NCBI GenBank assembly: GCA_964577975.1
Contig: CAZOBB010000087.1
Span: 1-46,959, forward strand
DNA: 46,959 bases
From: JAOZMY01 sp964577975
Lineage (GTDB): Bacteria; Desulfobacterota; S145-22
Direction: 5' to 3'
Below, in pieces: positions 24,271-31,966 of the stretch. Position numbers and translations under genes: made by a program. The notes beneath the pieces were generated by a model. The model saw only the letters and a program-made list of their open reading frames with translations. It was not told the DNA's origin and did no database searches. Within the stretch, counting starts at the first letter, position 1. Each line of letters starts with the position of its first letter.

Positions 24271-25392
24271 TTATTTGCTGGTGTGGCAGGCGAAACAGCC
24301 GCAAGTGCCGCTTTGTGTGCCTGCATTACATGCCCCGCTATCGTTGCTGCTATAAGCCCATCGTAGAAGGTCTTCGTACGGGCTTCCATGGGCGCGATGG
24401 CAGGAGATGCACAGTACGATGGCATCGCCACTTGCTTGAAGAACTTTACTGTTCACGGCGCCGGTGGTATTCCCGACGGGAACATCGACAAAATAGTCCC
24501 CCGTGGCCGAAACATTGCTGTACAAAGTGGGATTGGGATAATTTCCATATTCCTTGCTACTAACGTTATTCATGTCGTAATCTGTGGGATGGCGGAGCCA
24601 GGGAGAACCGTTTGTTGCATCATCGATTTGAGCATGGAGGTGAAAGTTCCCGTGACATTCGGCGCAGAGGTAATTGATGGAGGCCGAATCCATGCTTCCT
24701 GGCCCGTTATTGTAGTCACTGGCGTAGTAACCGTTATGATCTGTGGAACTGTTGGTGTATTCCCAATCGCTGTCCTCCGTTCCTTTGATGCCATATAAGA
24801 AGCGGAAACTCTTTCCAACCGTTGATCCGTCTATGGTGGAGTCGTCTGCGTGATGGGCTCCTGAAATGGCAGCAAAGTCATCCGTTGAAGTGTGAGTTCC
24901 ATGGCACCCGTACGTTCCGGCACAGCTAAGTTGGTTGGAGCTCCACGCGGTTCCAACCGATCCGTTGGCGGTGTAATCCGTCGAGTTGAAACCTGGAGGT
25001 GTATTGCCGATATTGGAATCGGAGCTTGCTATCCCCACCACGTTGTGGCCCTTCGTGTCGTCGTTTCCACCGCTGTCATAGACCCAGTAAAAACTTCCGC
25101 CCGCGAGTGTGGCTTTCGTTCCATCGAAGTTGTAAGTAGGCGCAGAGGTTTGTAGGACGTAAGGGATGTTGTTGCTCCCGTCGTTTGTTCCAGTGTGACA
25201 CCCGATGCAATCCCCTTTTGTCAAAGCACGATAGGGGCCTCCGGAAACAACAGCGGATCCATTTTGGCTGTTATGCATGGTGTGACAGTCGGAACAGGGT
25301 CCGCTTACTTTGGCCATTACCTGGGATGGGCCTAGTAATAAGGCCGCTAAGGCAAGGCAGGTGATAACGACGATAATTTTCGATCTTTCCAT
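24271..25392 (-). CDS. OmcS-like filament-type multiheme cytochrome c (6 candidate haems), paralogue C
   Basis: 373 residues from the ATG at 25392, which has an AAGGGGG site; a longer in-frame start at 25443 lacks one. Signal peptide ends at VMAKVSG. Haem sites: CSDCH, CIGCH, CAGTYGCH (CX5CH, 24901-24924), CAECH, CISCH and CFACH. Distal His candidates: CHTMHNSQ, KGHNV, GAHHADD, DHNGY, GNFH, LRHP and CHRAHGSPYEDLLRW. A CX8C pair precedes the last haem. The CX5CH site stands where paralogue B has CAGCH. First gene downstream of a good promoter, so probably the most expressed of the - strand unit. Its layout matches paralogue D at 36 kb more closely than A or B. Confidence 0.9.
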   Translation of the reverse strand: MERSKIIVVITCLALAALLLGPSQVMAKVSGPCSDCHTMHNSQNGSAVVSGGPYRALTKGDCIGCHTGTNDGSNNIPYVLQTSAPTYNFDGTKATLAGGSFYWVYDSGGNDDTKGHNVVGIASSDSNIGNTPPGFNSTDYTANGSVGTAWSSNQLSCAGTYGCHGTHTSTDDFAAISGAHHADDSTIDGSTVGKSFRFLYGIKGTEDSDWEYTNSSTDHNGYYASDYNNGPGSMDSASINYLCAECHGNFHLHAQIDDATNGSPWLRHPTDYDMNNVSSKEYGNYPNPTLYSNVSATGDYFVDVPVGNTTGAVNSKVLQASGDAIVLCISCHRAHGSPYEDLLRWAYSSNDSGACNAGTQSGTCGCFACHTSK

Positions 25393-25509
25393 CTTTTCCC
25401 CCTTTCCCATCAGGCAAGGAAAATTTTTGTTAAATATTACCATAGTGCGATATTTTCCTTTCCTGATGAAATAGTATTGTGAACCTCTCCTCTATCTTTT
25501 CTATATATA

Positions 25510-25537
25510 ATTCTATCAAAGCATTTTATCTTGTCAA
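25510..25537 (-). promoter_or_regulatory. Sigma-70 promoter of paralogue C
   Basis: On the - strand, TTGACA (25537-25532) and TAGAAT (25515-25510) are 16 bases apart, the same spacing as in the promoter at 16938. The -35 lies inside the left arm of the inverted repeat, so a protein bound to that repeat would block this promoter. Confidence 0.65.
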
Positions 25538-25582
25538 GTAAAAAATTTCCTTATTGGAATATGATGTTTCTTTACTTGACAA
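25531..25582. repeat. Perfect 12-bp inverted repeat, candidate operator
   Basis: TTGTCAAGTAAA (25531-25542) and TTTACTTGACAA (25571-25582) are exact reverse complements with 28 bases between them. Centre-to-centre distance is 40 bases, close to four helical turns, so both arms face the same side of the DNA. Each arm contains TTGACA reading outward. It fits two half-sites of a regulator or a pair of symmetrical -35 elements. Confidence 0.6.
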
Positions 25583-25751
25583 ATGGTGTATACTGTAAAT
25601 GTGTAAGGGATGAAAGAAGACTGTGGGGCGTGAAGGGCGTGGACAGGAGACAAAAAAATGATGGGGAAGGAGGAGGAAAGGGATCAGGCCGGAGTCGAAA
25701 AGAGGGAAGAGAGGGGTCTTCCATTCCAAAGCAGGATGGAAAGAAAGAGTC

Positions 25752-27674
25752 GTGATGATGCTTTTGCTTTTTTGTCTTTTTTCCCCGAAAGGGTATGCTG
25801 TTGATTTCTCTGCGGATTGGAAGAACTGGGAGTTTTCGAAGGAAGATTCCATTTTTTCGCAGTCATACTCGATCAGTATGGCTCCCGAGGCGACGCGTGC
25901 GGTCACGTTCGGTGCTTCGTGTCGTTATGTGAACAGAAAACAAGGGGGGGAGACGCGGGAAACCTTGACCCCTACTCTTTCCATGGAGATAGTCAACGAT
26001 CTTTTCACGTTCAATCTAAGTGGCACTCAGACACAACGCAAAGATACAGAACGCCCCGATATCACGAACCGCTCCTGGGATGCGAATTTGACCAGTGACT
26101 GCAAAGGGTATGGAGATCTCCGTCTCTATGTGGGACAGAGCTTCAATGAGGACGACGCCAGACCGCGTCATCTCGATGATGAGACGCTCTATTACGGCCT
26201 TCATCTGGGTAAGGAGTGGCGAGGAATGGAGGTAGTTTATGACTATCGAGGGTCGGATGAGAGTGATCGTGTGGAATCTTCAAAAACGGATACGGATCAG
26301 CACTTTCTCAAAATCTCCTATTCGGGAACGTGGAATAAATTGAGTATGGCGGCGGAGCAGCAATTCAATGTCAATAAGGCCGTGACCAAAACCCAAACTT
26401 CCTTGGGGGAACCCGTCTATTATCCCTTGATGATAGGAGTCGTATGGTCCCCCCCGCGGCCTCCCAATGGAGACCGCTTGAAGGTGCATCAAGAGTTTAT
26501 TATCGATTTGAGGAATCAACCTGTGGATGAAATCCGTTTTTACGTCAATGAAACCGTTGAAGAGCAAGTTCCCACATCCGTCCGATGGGATCTCTATGAA
26601 AGCGAGGATGGGGTGATATGGGACGAGCTCAGGACGCGCATCACTCTTCCCTACCGGTTTATTCAAACTTACCAACGTCGTCGTTACCTCCGGCTGGTTG
26701 CCGTTGAGGTGCCGATTCCCGCTCCCGAATTGGAAAATCCTGCCTTACGTGTCTATATCCTTCGTGAGGGGAGCGGACGTGTAGAAACACTTACCGTCAA
26801 ATCGGAGAGCATGCGGAGCAGCCTTTCTTTGGGGTACCAATTTACCCCCGATCTCTCCGTCCACTACTACCTCACCTATGATAAAAGTTCCCCTGACCCG
26901 GGAAATGGCAGCACCAACATAAGTCACACGCTTGCCGCTAACTGGTTCGTAAACCGATATTTGGAACCTGCTATCAATCTTTCTCGCACCACAAGGGATA
27001 CGGAGAACGTGGGAAAGGACGAGACAACAACGATCTCCCTGACAAATACATCCCAGGTCTATGAAACCCTGCAGGTTACCCAGGGATATACCCACTCGTT
27101 TGGTAAGGAAATGGGGCGGAAGAGCCATACGACAGACACCTTTGACGTGACGGTGACGGCGAATCTCTATCCTGACTTGGATATGCGATGGAACGGAAAC
27201 TACTCGAGAGCACATAATTACGAGCCCAGTACAACAACAAGTGGCATCGGATCGAGCTTCAATGTGACGGCTCGTTTAACGCCCGATTTAACGATGAATG
27301 GGATATACAATGTGAATTACACGGAATCCTCGCGTCAGGGAGAAGGGAGTTCTTTGGATCATTATATCTCCATAGATGCATCATGGAGTTTGTCGGATGA
27401 CCTTACCTTGCATGGAAGCGAGGCCTTAACCTTGGTGGATACGGGGGATAACACCCTCAATTCCACCTATTCTCTCTGGATCTCCCTTACGCCCAAGGTT
27501 CAGATGAATTTCTCGATCGTCAACACAAGAAGCAATGAAAGTACCTATAATTATTCTGCTTTTATATCATGGACAATAAGCCCTTTCTTGACCCTTAAAA
27601 GTTCCTATGATAGGACGGAAGGGAATGGGGAAAAACAGTGGGGATGGATGATCGGTCTAAATGCATATTTCTGA
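25752..27674 (+). CDS. Outer-membrane beta-barrel protein with inserted discoidin-like domain
   Basis: About 640 residues. A short hydrophobic leader (MLLLFCLFSPKGYA) precedes alternating amphipathic strands, and the protein ends ...MIGLNAYF with the terminal Phe typical of barrels inserted by BamA. Residues about 240-330 interrupt the barrel with a segment resembling F5/8 type C (discoidin) folds: HQEFIIDLRNQPVDEIRFYV, SVRWDLYESEDGVIWDEL and RRRYLRLVAVEV. No CXXCH is present. The start (GTG 25752 or the ATGs at 25755 and 25758) gives a leader without basic residues, although codons upstream in the same frame are Lys/Arg-rich. As first gene of the + unit it could be the porin sheath of an electron conduit, or the outer channel for filament export. 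Confidence 0.8.
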   Translation: MMMLLLFCLFSPKGYAVDFSADWKNWEFSKEDSIFSQSYSISMAPEATRAVTFGASCRYVNRKQGGETRETLTPTLSMEIVNDLFTFNLSGTQTQRKDTERPDITNRSWDANLTSDCKGYGDLRLYVGQSFNEDDARPRHLDDETLYYGLHLGKEWRGMEVVYDYRGSDESDRVESSKTDTDQHFLKISYSGTWNKLSMAAEQQFNVNKAVTKTQTSLGEPVYYPLMIGVVWSPPRPPNGDRLKVHQEFIIDLRNQPVDEIRFYVNETVEEQVPTSVRWDLYESEDGVIWDELRTRITLPYRFIQTYQRRRYLRLVAVEVPIPAPELENPALRVYILREGSGRVETLTVKSESMRSSLSLGYQFTPDLSVHYYLTYDKSSPDPGNGSTNISHTLAANWFVNRYLEPAINLSRTTRDTENVGKDETTTISLTNTSQVYETLQVTQGYTHSFGKEMGRKSHTTDTFDVTVTANLYPDLDMRWNGNYSRAHNYEPSTTTSGIGSSFNVTARLTPDLTMNGIYNVNYTESSRQGEGSSLDHYISIDASWSLSDDLTLHGSEALTLVDTGDNTLNSTYSLWISLTPKVQMNFSIVNTRSNESTYNYSAFISWTISPFLTLKSSYDRTEGNGEKQWGWMIGLNAYF

Positions 27675-27692
27675 TTGTAAATGGAGGCATAC

Positions 27693-28265
27693 GTGAATGA
27701 GAAGCTAAGAGTAGTTTTTCTCGCGGTATTCGTGTGGTTTTGTGTTTCTTGCGCAAAGCAGGGAACCATGACGCATTTCACACGGCAGGAGATCGATCCG
27801 TCTTATGTGAAACGTGTGGCGGTCTTGAAATTCGAGAATCATACGAAGGAAAAACATGCCGGTGAACGGTTGCGAGATATTACCACCACGGAAATCCTTG
27901 CGATGGGGCTGTTTGACGTGGTGGACAAGGCGCTTGTTTCCATCATTCTTCAGGAGGAAACAGGGGGAAAAGCCGAGGCGTTGGACCGCATCACCTTGAA
28001 ACGTATTGCGAAAAAACTGAGGGTACAGGGGCTCATCATTGGATCCGTGGATACCTATGAAGACAAACGTGATCGAAATTACGCCTATCCCGTCGTGGCG
28101 GTGACACTTCGTTTGATCGATGGTGCCTCGGGACAGATCATCTGGCAAGCGAGCGGTACGGAATCGGGATACAGCACCACGGAACGTCTTTTTGGAATAA
28201 CCCCCAAGGATCTCAGTCAGGTGAGCTATCTCCTGGTTAGGCGGTTACTGAAGACCTTGAAATGA
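27693..28265 (+). CDS. Outer-membrane-type lipoprotein with CsgG/LpoB-like fold (first of three)
   Basis: About 190 residues. A lipoprotein signal with lipobox VSC (FVWFCVSCAKQG) puts it on the outer or inner membrane. The mature part starts VKRVAVLKFENHT and continues ERLRDITTTEILAMGLFDVVDKALVSIIL, IAKKLRVQGLIIGSVDTYED and YPVVAVTLRLIDGASGQIIWQASG, the pattern of the CsgG/GNA1162/LpoB superfamily. CsgG itself forms the curli secretion pore. The GTG at 27693 has GGAGG five bases upstream and is preferred over the ATG at 27681. The stop overlaps the next gene by 4 bases. Confidence 0.75.
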   Translation: MNEKLRVVFLAVFVWFCVSCAKQGTMTHFTRQEIDPSYVKRVAVLKFENHTKEKHAGERLRDITTTEILAMGLFDVVDKALVSIILQEETGGKAEALDRITLKRIAKKLRVQGLIIGSVDTYEDKRDRNYAYPVVAVTLRLIDGASGQIIWQASGTESGYSTTERLFGITPKDLSQVSYLLVRRLLKTLK

Positions 28266-29749
28266 GGAGCTTGGAAAAACGTATGCCACGGAAGAGGATC
28301 GTGATTTATATTCTTCTCCTCCTGTTATTTGGGATAGGGGGAAGGAGGGGGAATGCCCAGATAGCCGTTTTCCCTTTCGAGGACCTCACCAGAGGTGTGG
28401 CGGGCATCAACATGAAGGTTTCGGAACAGGTGGCGGACCTTTTGGTGAGGATGGGCTATCAGGTCGTAGCACCTCGGGAGATCGTGAACTTTTTGGCTGC
28501 GAACCGGTTGCGATGGACGGGGTGGGCAGATCGAGTGACGGCTCGGAAGGTGGAAGAAAAATGGAAGGCCCAGTTCCTTCTTCTGGGGACGGTTTTGGAG
28601 GAGGACCCGCAAAAGGAGATCTTTGGGGTTTGTGCCCGTGTTTTGAGGACGCCCGATTATCACCTCGTTTGGGGACGAACGATTGCCATGTCCGAGCAGA
28701 GCCAGATTTCTTTGCTGGGATTGAAAAGGATGACATGGGAGGAGTTGAGATTGTTAACCCTTCATGAAATGCTTCACGCCTTTCCTTCGGATGGGAGACA
28801 AAAATTGTCGTCCAAACCAGCGATGGGTGTGTTACAAATGTATATTCACCCCCGACATCTCCGGGGAGGACAAGAGATTTCTTGCGGTGTCAAATTGGAT
28901 ATCTCTGGGGATCCTCCTGAATCCCTTGCTTTGTGTGTTGGAAAGGCTCGAGAGATTCCCTTGAGAAGAACCAAAGGCTATTATTCGGCTACGTGGAGGG
29001 TCCCTCGAAAAGAAGGGCGCTATTCTGTTAGCCTCGTGGCGCGTTGGGGTGCTCCCTGGTCTTTTGAAAAAAGGGTATTTCTTTCCACCTTTTTCGTGGA
29101 TAATCACCCTCCAGCATTCGATCTCAAGCTGTCGCATGGAGAACCCCTCTCCGGTGGGTACGCCTTCCGCCGGCATGTGCGTCTTGTCCCTGTCTTGAGA
29201 GAAGGGGAACCGATCGGTCGGTGGTGTTTCGAGATCGTTTCTCTAGGCGAAAAGGGGGTTGTTTTGCGTGAAGAGGAGGAGGGGCATCTTCCCCCCGCGT
29301 TTGTTTGGAGGGGAAAGGATGGAACGGGTGGAACCCTTCCTAACGGTCCGTATTTGGTGCGGGTGAGCCTGTGGGACTTGGCGGGGAATGAGGCGCGAGC
29401 CGAGGCCCGGCTCTTGTTGGTCCGCCAGTTGCCGGAGGTAACGGTCGAGGCCGTGGCGGAAGAGAAGGATCTCGAGATCGCGGTCGTGGTGGGAGAACAT
29501 CCGGTGCCCGTGACGGACTGGCGGTTTGAAATATGGGATCGGGAAGGAAACCTTGTGTTGCGGCGTGAAGGGGAGGGGGCGCTTCCTTCTTTCAAGATCC
29601 CACGAAAGGCGGGACTTCGCTATACCCTGGAGATGCGGGATGATTTTGGGAATAGGCTCGTTATGAGAAACCGAAGGTTGAAGGTGGTAAAAGCGGGCGC
29701 TTACGGAGTGAAATCGAAGAAATTGAAGCGGTGGATCAATGAATTTTGA
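28262..29749 (+). CDS. Exported protein: CsgG-like N-terminal domain followed by Ig/FlgD-like domains
   Basis: 495 residues. Signal peptide RKRIVIYILLLLLFGIGG...GNAQ. Residues about 32-160 (IAVFPFEDLTRGVAGINMKVSEQVADLLVRMGYQVVAPREIVNFL, FLLLGTVLEE) repeat the CsgG-type layout seen in its two neighbours, but without a lipobox. Then come at least two or three beta-sandwich modules; the one near residues 345-380 (GTLPNGPYLVRVSLWDLAGNEARA) is typical of FlgD-like or big Ig domains. It overlaps both neighbours (4 and 11 bases), so all three CsgG-like proteins are likely made together. The function is not known; an assembly partner of a secretion pore is my inference. Confidence 0.7.
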   Translation: MRSLEKRMPRKRIVIYILLLLLFGIGGRRGNAQIAVFPFEDLTRGVAGINMKVSEQVADLLVRMGYQVVAPREIVNFLAANRLRWTGWADRVTARKVEEKWKAQFLLLGTVLEEDPQKEIFGVCARVLRTPDYHLVWGRTIAMSEQSQISLLGLKRMTWEELRLLTLHEMLHAFPSDGRQKLSSKPAMGVLQMYIHPRHLRGGQEISCGVKLDISGDPPESLALCVGKAREIPLRRTKGYYSATWRVPRKEGRYSVSLVARWGAPWSFEKRVFLSTFFVDNHPPAFDLKLSHGEPLSGGYAFRRHVRLVPVLREGEPIGRWCFEIVSLGEKGVVLREEEEGHLPPAFVWRGKDGTGGTLPNGPYLVRVSLWDLAGNEARAEARLLLVRQLPEVTVEAVAEEKDLEIAVVVGEHPVPVTDWRFEIWDREGNLVLRREGEGALPSFKIPRKAGLRYTLEMRDDFGNRLVMRNRRLKVVKAGAYGVKSKKLKRWINEF

Positions 29750-30341
29750 CGAAAAGGGAAAATGGCGTATTGCCAGTGGCGTGATGGGGATCTTGTTGCT
29801 AGTGATGGGATGCGCTGGAAAACAGCGAAGACATCCCCTCGTTACCCTTGCCGGGGAGTCCAGGCCAGTGTGTAAAATCGCCGTTCTTCCCTTTCAGAAC
29901 CAAACGAAATTTTCGGCGGCGGGATTGATACTATACCGGATTGTCATGGCGGAGATGGCGAATAGGGGAGATTTTCAGATCGTGGAAGAAGGGATCGTGC
30001 GAAGGATTCTCCTTCAAGGAAAAGTTTATCCGGGTCAGGCGATAGGGATAGAAATTCGTAAAATGATCGTTGAAGCCACGGGGGTGGAGGCCTTTTTGTC
30101 AGGGGAGGTGGAGGAGGCCATCGAGGAGAAGGATCGGGTCCATCTGGCTTTCAGGATGAGAGTCCAAGAGGCGAAAACGGGGCGTTTGCTGTGGACGACC
30201 TATTATGCGAGGAGTGGGAATGAGTATCGAACGGTAATGCATTTCGGGAAAATTGATACCCTCACGGGACTGGCTAGGCAGATGGTGGAGGATGTTCTGC
30301 TCACCTGGCAGGGGAAGGGTTTAGGAGGATGCGGGGGATGA
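29739..30341 (+). CDS. Lipoprotein with CsgG/PelC-like fold (third of three)
   Basis: 200 residues. The lipoprotein signal ends at LVMGC (Cys26). The mature part reads CKIAVLPFQNQTKFSAAGLILYRIVMAEMANRGDFQIVEEGIVRRILLQG, then TGVEAFLSGEVEEAIEE and MRVQEAKTGRLLWTTYYARSG, again the CsgG/PelC pattern of a first strand, an elder-family helix and a strand with RLLW. It overlaps the preceding gene by 11 bases and shares an ATGA junction with the PPIase gene. Related lipoproteins such as PelC form rings under outer-membrane export channels; this suggests but does not prove such a role here. Confidence 0.75.
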   Translation: MNFDEKGKWRIASGVMGILLLVMGCAGKQRRHPLVTLAGESRPVCKIAVLPFQNQTKFSAAGLILYRIVMAEMANRGDFQIVEEGIVRRILLQGKVYPGQAIGIEIRKMIVEATGVEAFLSGEVEEAIEEKDRVHLAFRMRVQEAKTGRLLWTTYYARSGNEYRTVMHFGKIDTLTGLARQMVEDVLLTWQGKGLGGCGG

Positions 30342-31966
30342 TACGTTCAAGAAGGATAATAGGGGTGTTTGCCCTTTTGCTCTGGCTTTTTGGTGTTGGA
30401 AATGGGCAGGCGTTTTTTGGGAAGTCGTATGTGGTGAGGATAAACGGGGAGTCGTTCCAGAAGAAGGATATCCTTAACTGGTGGCGTTTTTGGCGTGAGA
30501 GGGGGATGAAATTTCCCCCAACGCCGCAGCCTTTCGTGGATTGGGTCTTGCTTTCCCAGGAGGCGAAGGCGATGGGGTTGGATAAAGAACCTTCTTATAA
30601 AAGGAAGCTCCAGGTTTTTCTGGAAGTGAGGTCGCTTCTTCGCCTCCGTTACGATGAGGTAGACAGTAAAATTGATATCAATCCTGATACCTTGTGGAAG
30701 GAATATGTAAAAAATTACGTCCCAAGACTGCGGATAAAGGCGTTGGTGTCGAAGGAAAGAGAAGAGGCGGAAGATTGGCGGAGGAAAATACGAACGCCGG
30801 ATGATTTCGATCGCCTTTACGAATCTCTTAAAAAAGTGAAAAAAGCGAAGGATTTCGGGTGGGAGCGTCCTACTACGATTCCTCGTGAGTTAAGAGGGAT
30901 TCTCTTGAGGGCGAAGAAGGGGGATATCATTGGCCCTCTCAAACATGGCGCACGATACTTCGTTCTCTTGATTCTGGACCGAAAAGGGGCGGAAAAGGAG
31001 GATTATCAAAAGCTCCATCGGAGTATCGCCGTGAAGTTTAGAAAGAAGGAATCTAGCAGATTGACACGGGAGCTGATCGAGCGGTTGAAGAAGAAATATC
31101 CAGTCCAGGTGGACGAGGAGGCGATAAAGAAAATAGGCCTAGAGGAACTGCCTCCGGATTTGAAGAAGAAAGAGGTCTTGAAGATTGGTAAGAAAGCCAT
31201 GACGGGCGAGCAGTTTCAACTTCAACTCAAAAAGGATGTAAGACTTCGGTTTCCCAAGGGTAAGCGGCCCTCCGAAAGAGAGCTCGAGGGACTCAAACAA
31301 GGGATCGTGAACAATACCATTTCTCAGACCTTGACGATGTGGGAGGCGTTGGATCGCCATTATGAAAAGACGGTACTGAAGGACATCTATGAGTTTTATA
31401 AACGCCAACGCCTCGTGCGAGAGCTGGAGAACAAGATCTTATGGCCTGAAGTCAAGGTGACCGATGAGGACGTGAAGGAATACTATCGGAAGCATCTGAA
31501 AGAATATACCCGACCCGCCCGGGTGGAGATAGCGGTCATACGGACCAAGGACGAGAAACTCATTCGAAAAACCTATGAACGGCTTCGAGAGGGTGAGGAT
31601 TTCTTCGAAGTGGCACGGGATGTGATGTTTCATGGCGTAAGACCGGAGCGACACGCGTTGAAGGATCTCATCCCGGAGATGAGGGCCGCCCTACGAAGCA
31701 TGAAACCGGGGGATGTCTCTCCCATCATACGGTTTAAAGATTGGTTTGCCATCGTGAAATTGATCCGAAGATACCCTGAATCGGCGCACCCTTTCAAACT
31801 GGTAGAAGGAAGTATTCGCAAGGAATTGAGGAAACATCGATTCGTAGAGGTTCGTGAAGCATATCTGAAGAAATTGAAGAAACGGTCTCATATCGAAATA
31901 GATGAAGAGGCGTGGAAAACCCTCAAAGAATCCCAGGAGAAAAAGAATGAAGCAAAAAAGGATTGA
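30338..31966 (+). CDS. Periplasmic SurA-like peptidyl-prolyl isomerase with two parvulin-type segments
   Basis: About 542 residues. Signal peptide to NGQA. An N-terminal SurA-type helical chaperone part (residues 30-120: VVRINGESFQKKDILNWW) is followed by a first rotamase-like segment (about 125-225: RLRIKALVSKEREEAEDW, AKKGDIIGPLKHGARYFVLLI), a second helical part, and a second segment (about 390-490: ARVEIAVIRTKDEKLIRKTYERLREGEDFFEVA, MKPGDVSPIIRFKDWFAIVKLI). Very rich in Lys/Arg/Glu. The ATG at 30338 has AGGAGG nine bases upstream; the ATG at 30329 abuts it. The gene lies between the CsgG-like trio and the 26-haem gene, fitting a chaperone for outer-membrane or filament proteins. Confidence 0.82.
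   Translation: MIRSRRIIGVFALLLWLFGVGNGQAFFGKSYVVRINGESFQKKDILNWWRFWRERGMKFPPTPQPFVDWVLLSQEAKAMGLDKEPSYKRKLQVFLEVRSLLRLRYDEVDSKIDINPDTLWKEYVKNYVPRLRIKALVSKEREEAEDWRRKIRTPDDFDRLYESLKKVKKAKDFGWERPTTIPRELRGILLRAKKGDIIGPLKHGARYFVLLILDRKGAEKEDYQKLHRSIAVKFRKKESSRLTRELIERLKKKYPVQVDEEAIKKIGLEELPPDLKKKEVLKIGKKAMTGEQFQLQLKKDVRLRFPKGKRPSERELEGLKQGIVNNTISQTLTMWEALDRHYEKTVLKDIYEFYKRQRLVRELENKILWPEVKVTDEDVKEYYRKHLKEYTRPARVEIAVIRTKDEKLIRKTYERLREGEDFFEVARDVMFHGVRPERHALKDLIPEMRAALRSMKPGDVSPIIRFKDWFAIVKLIRRYPESAHPFKLVEGSIRKELRKHRFVEVREAYLKKLKKRSHIEIDEEAWKTLKESQEKKNEAKKD

Larger units (their letters stand above)
25393..25751. other. Divergent control region between the two cytochrome units
   Basis: This 359-base gene-free gap separates paralogue C (-) from the beta-barrel gene (+). 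The part 25441-25600 is AT-rich and holds the - strand promoter and a 12-bp perfect inverted repeat; 25610-25750 is purine-rich and carries the leader of the + strand transcript. A TATACT (25589-25594) is a possible -10 for the + strand, with no good -35 17 bases upstream. Confidence 0.6.

Noticed and set aside
25531..25755. A 74-codon + strand open frame in the divergent control region
   Set aside because: It starts inside the inverted repeat and promoter, is very rich in Lys/Gly/Arg, has no ribosome-binding site and no recognisable domain.
25752..25800. Frameshift at the start of the beta-barrel gene, because the leader lacks basic residues
   Set aside because: The upstream in-frame codons are basic but contain no ATG, GTG or TTG; without reads or homologues an error cannot be shown, so I kept the open frame.
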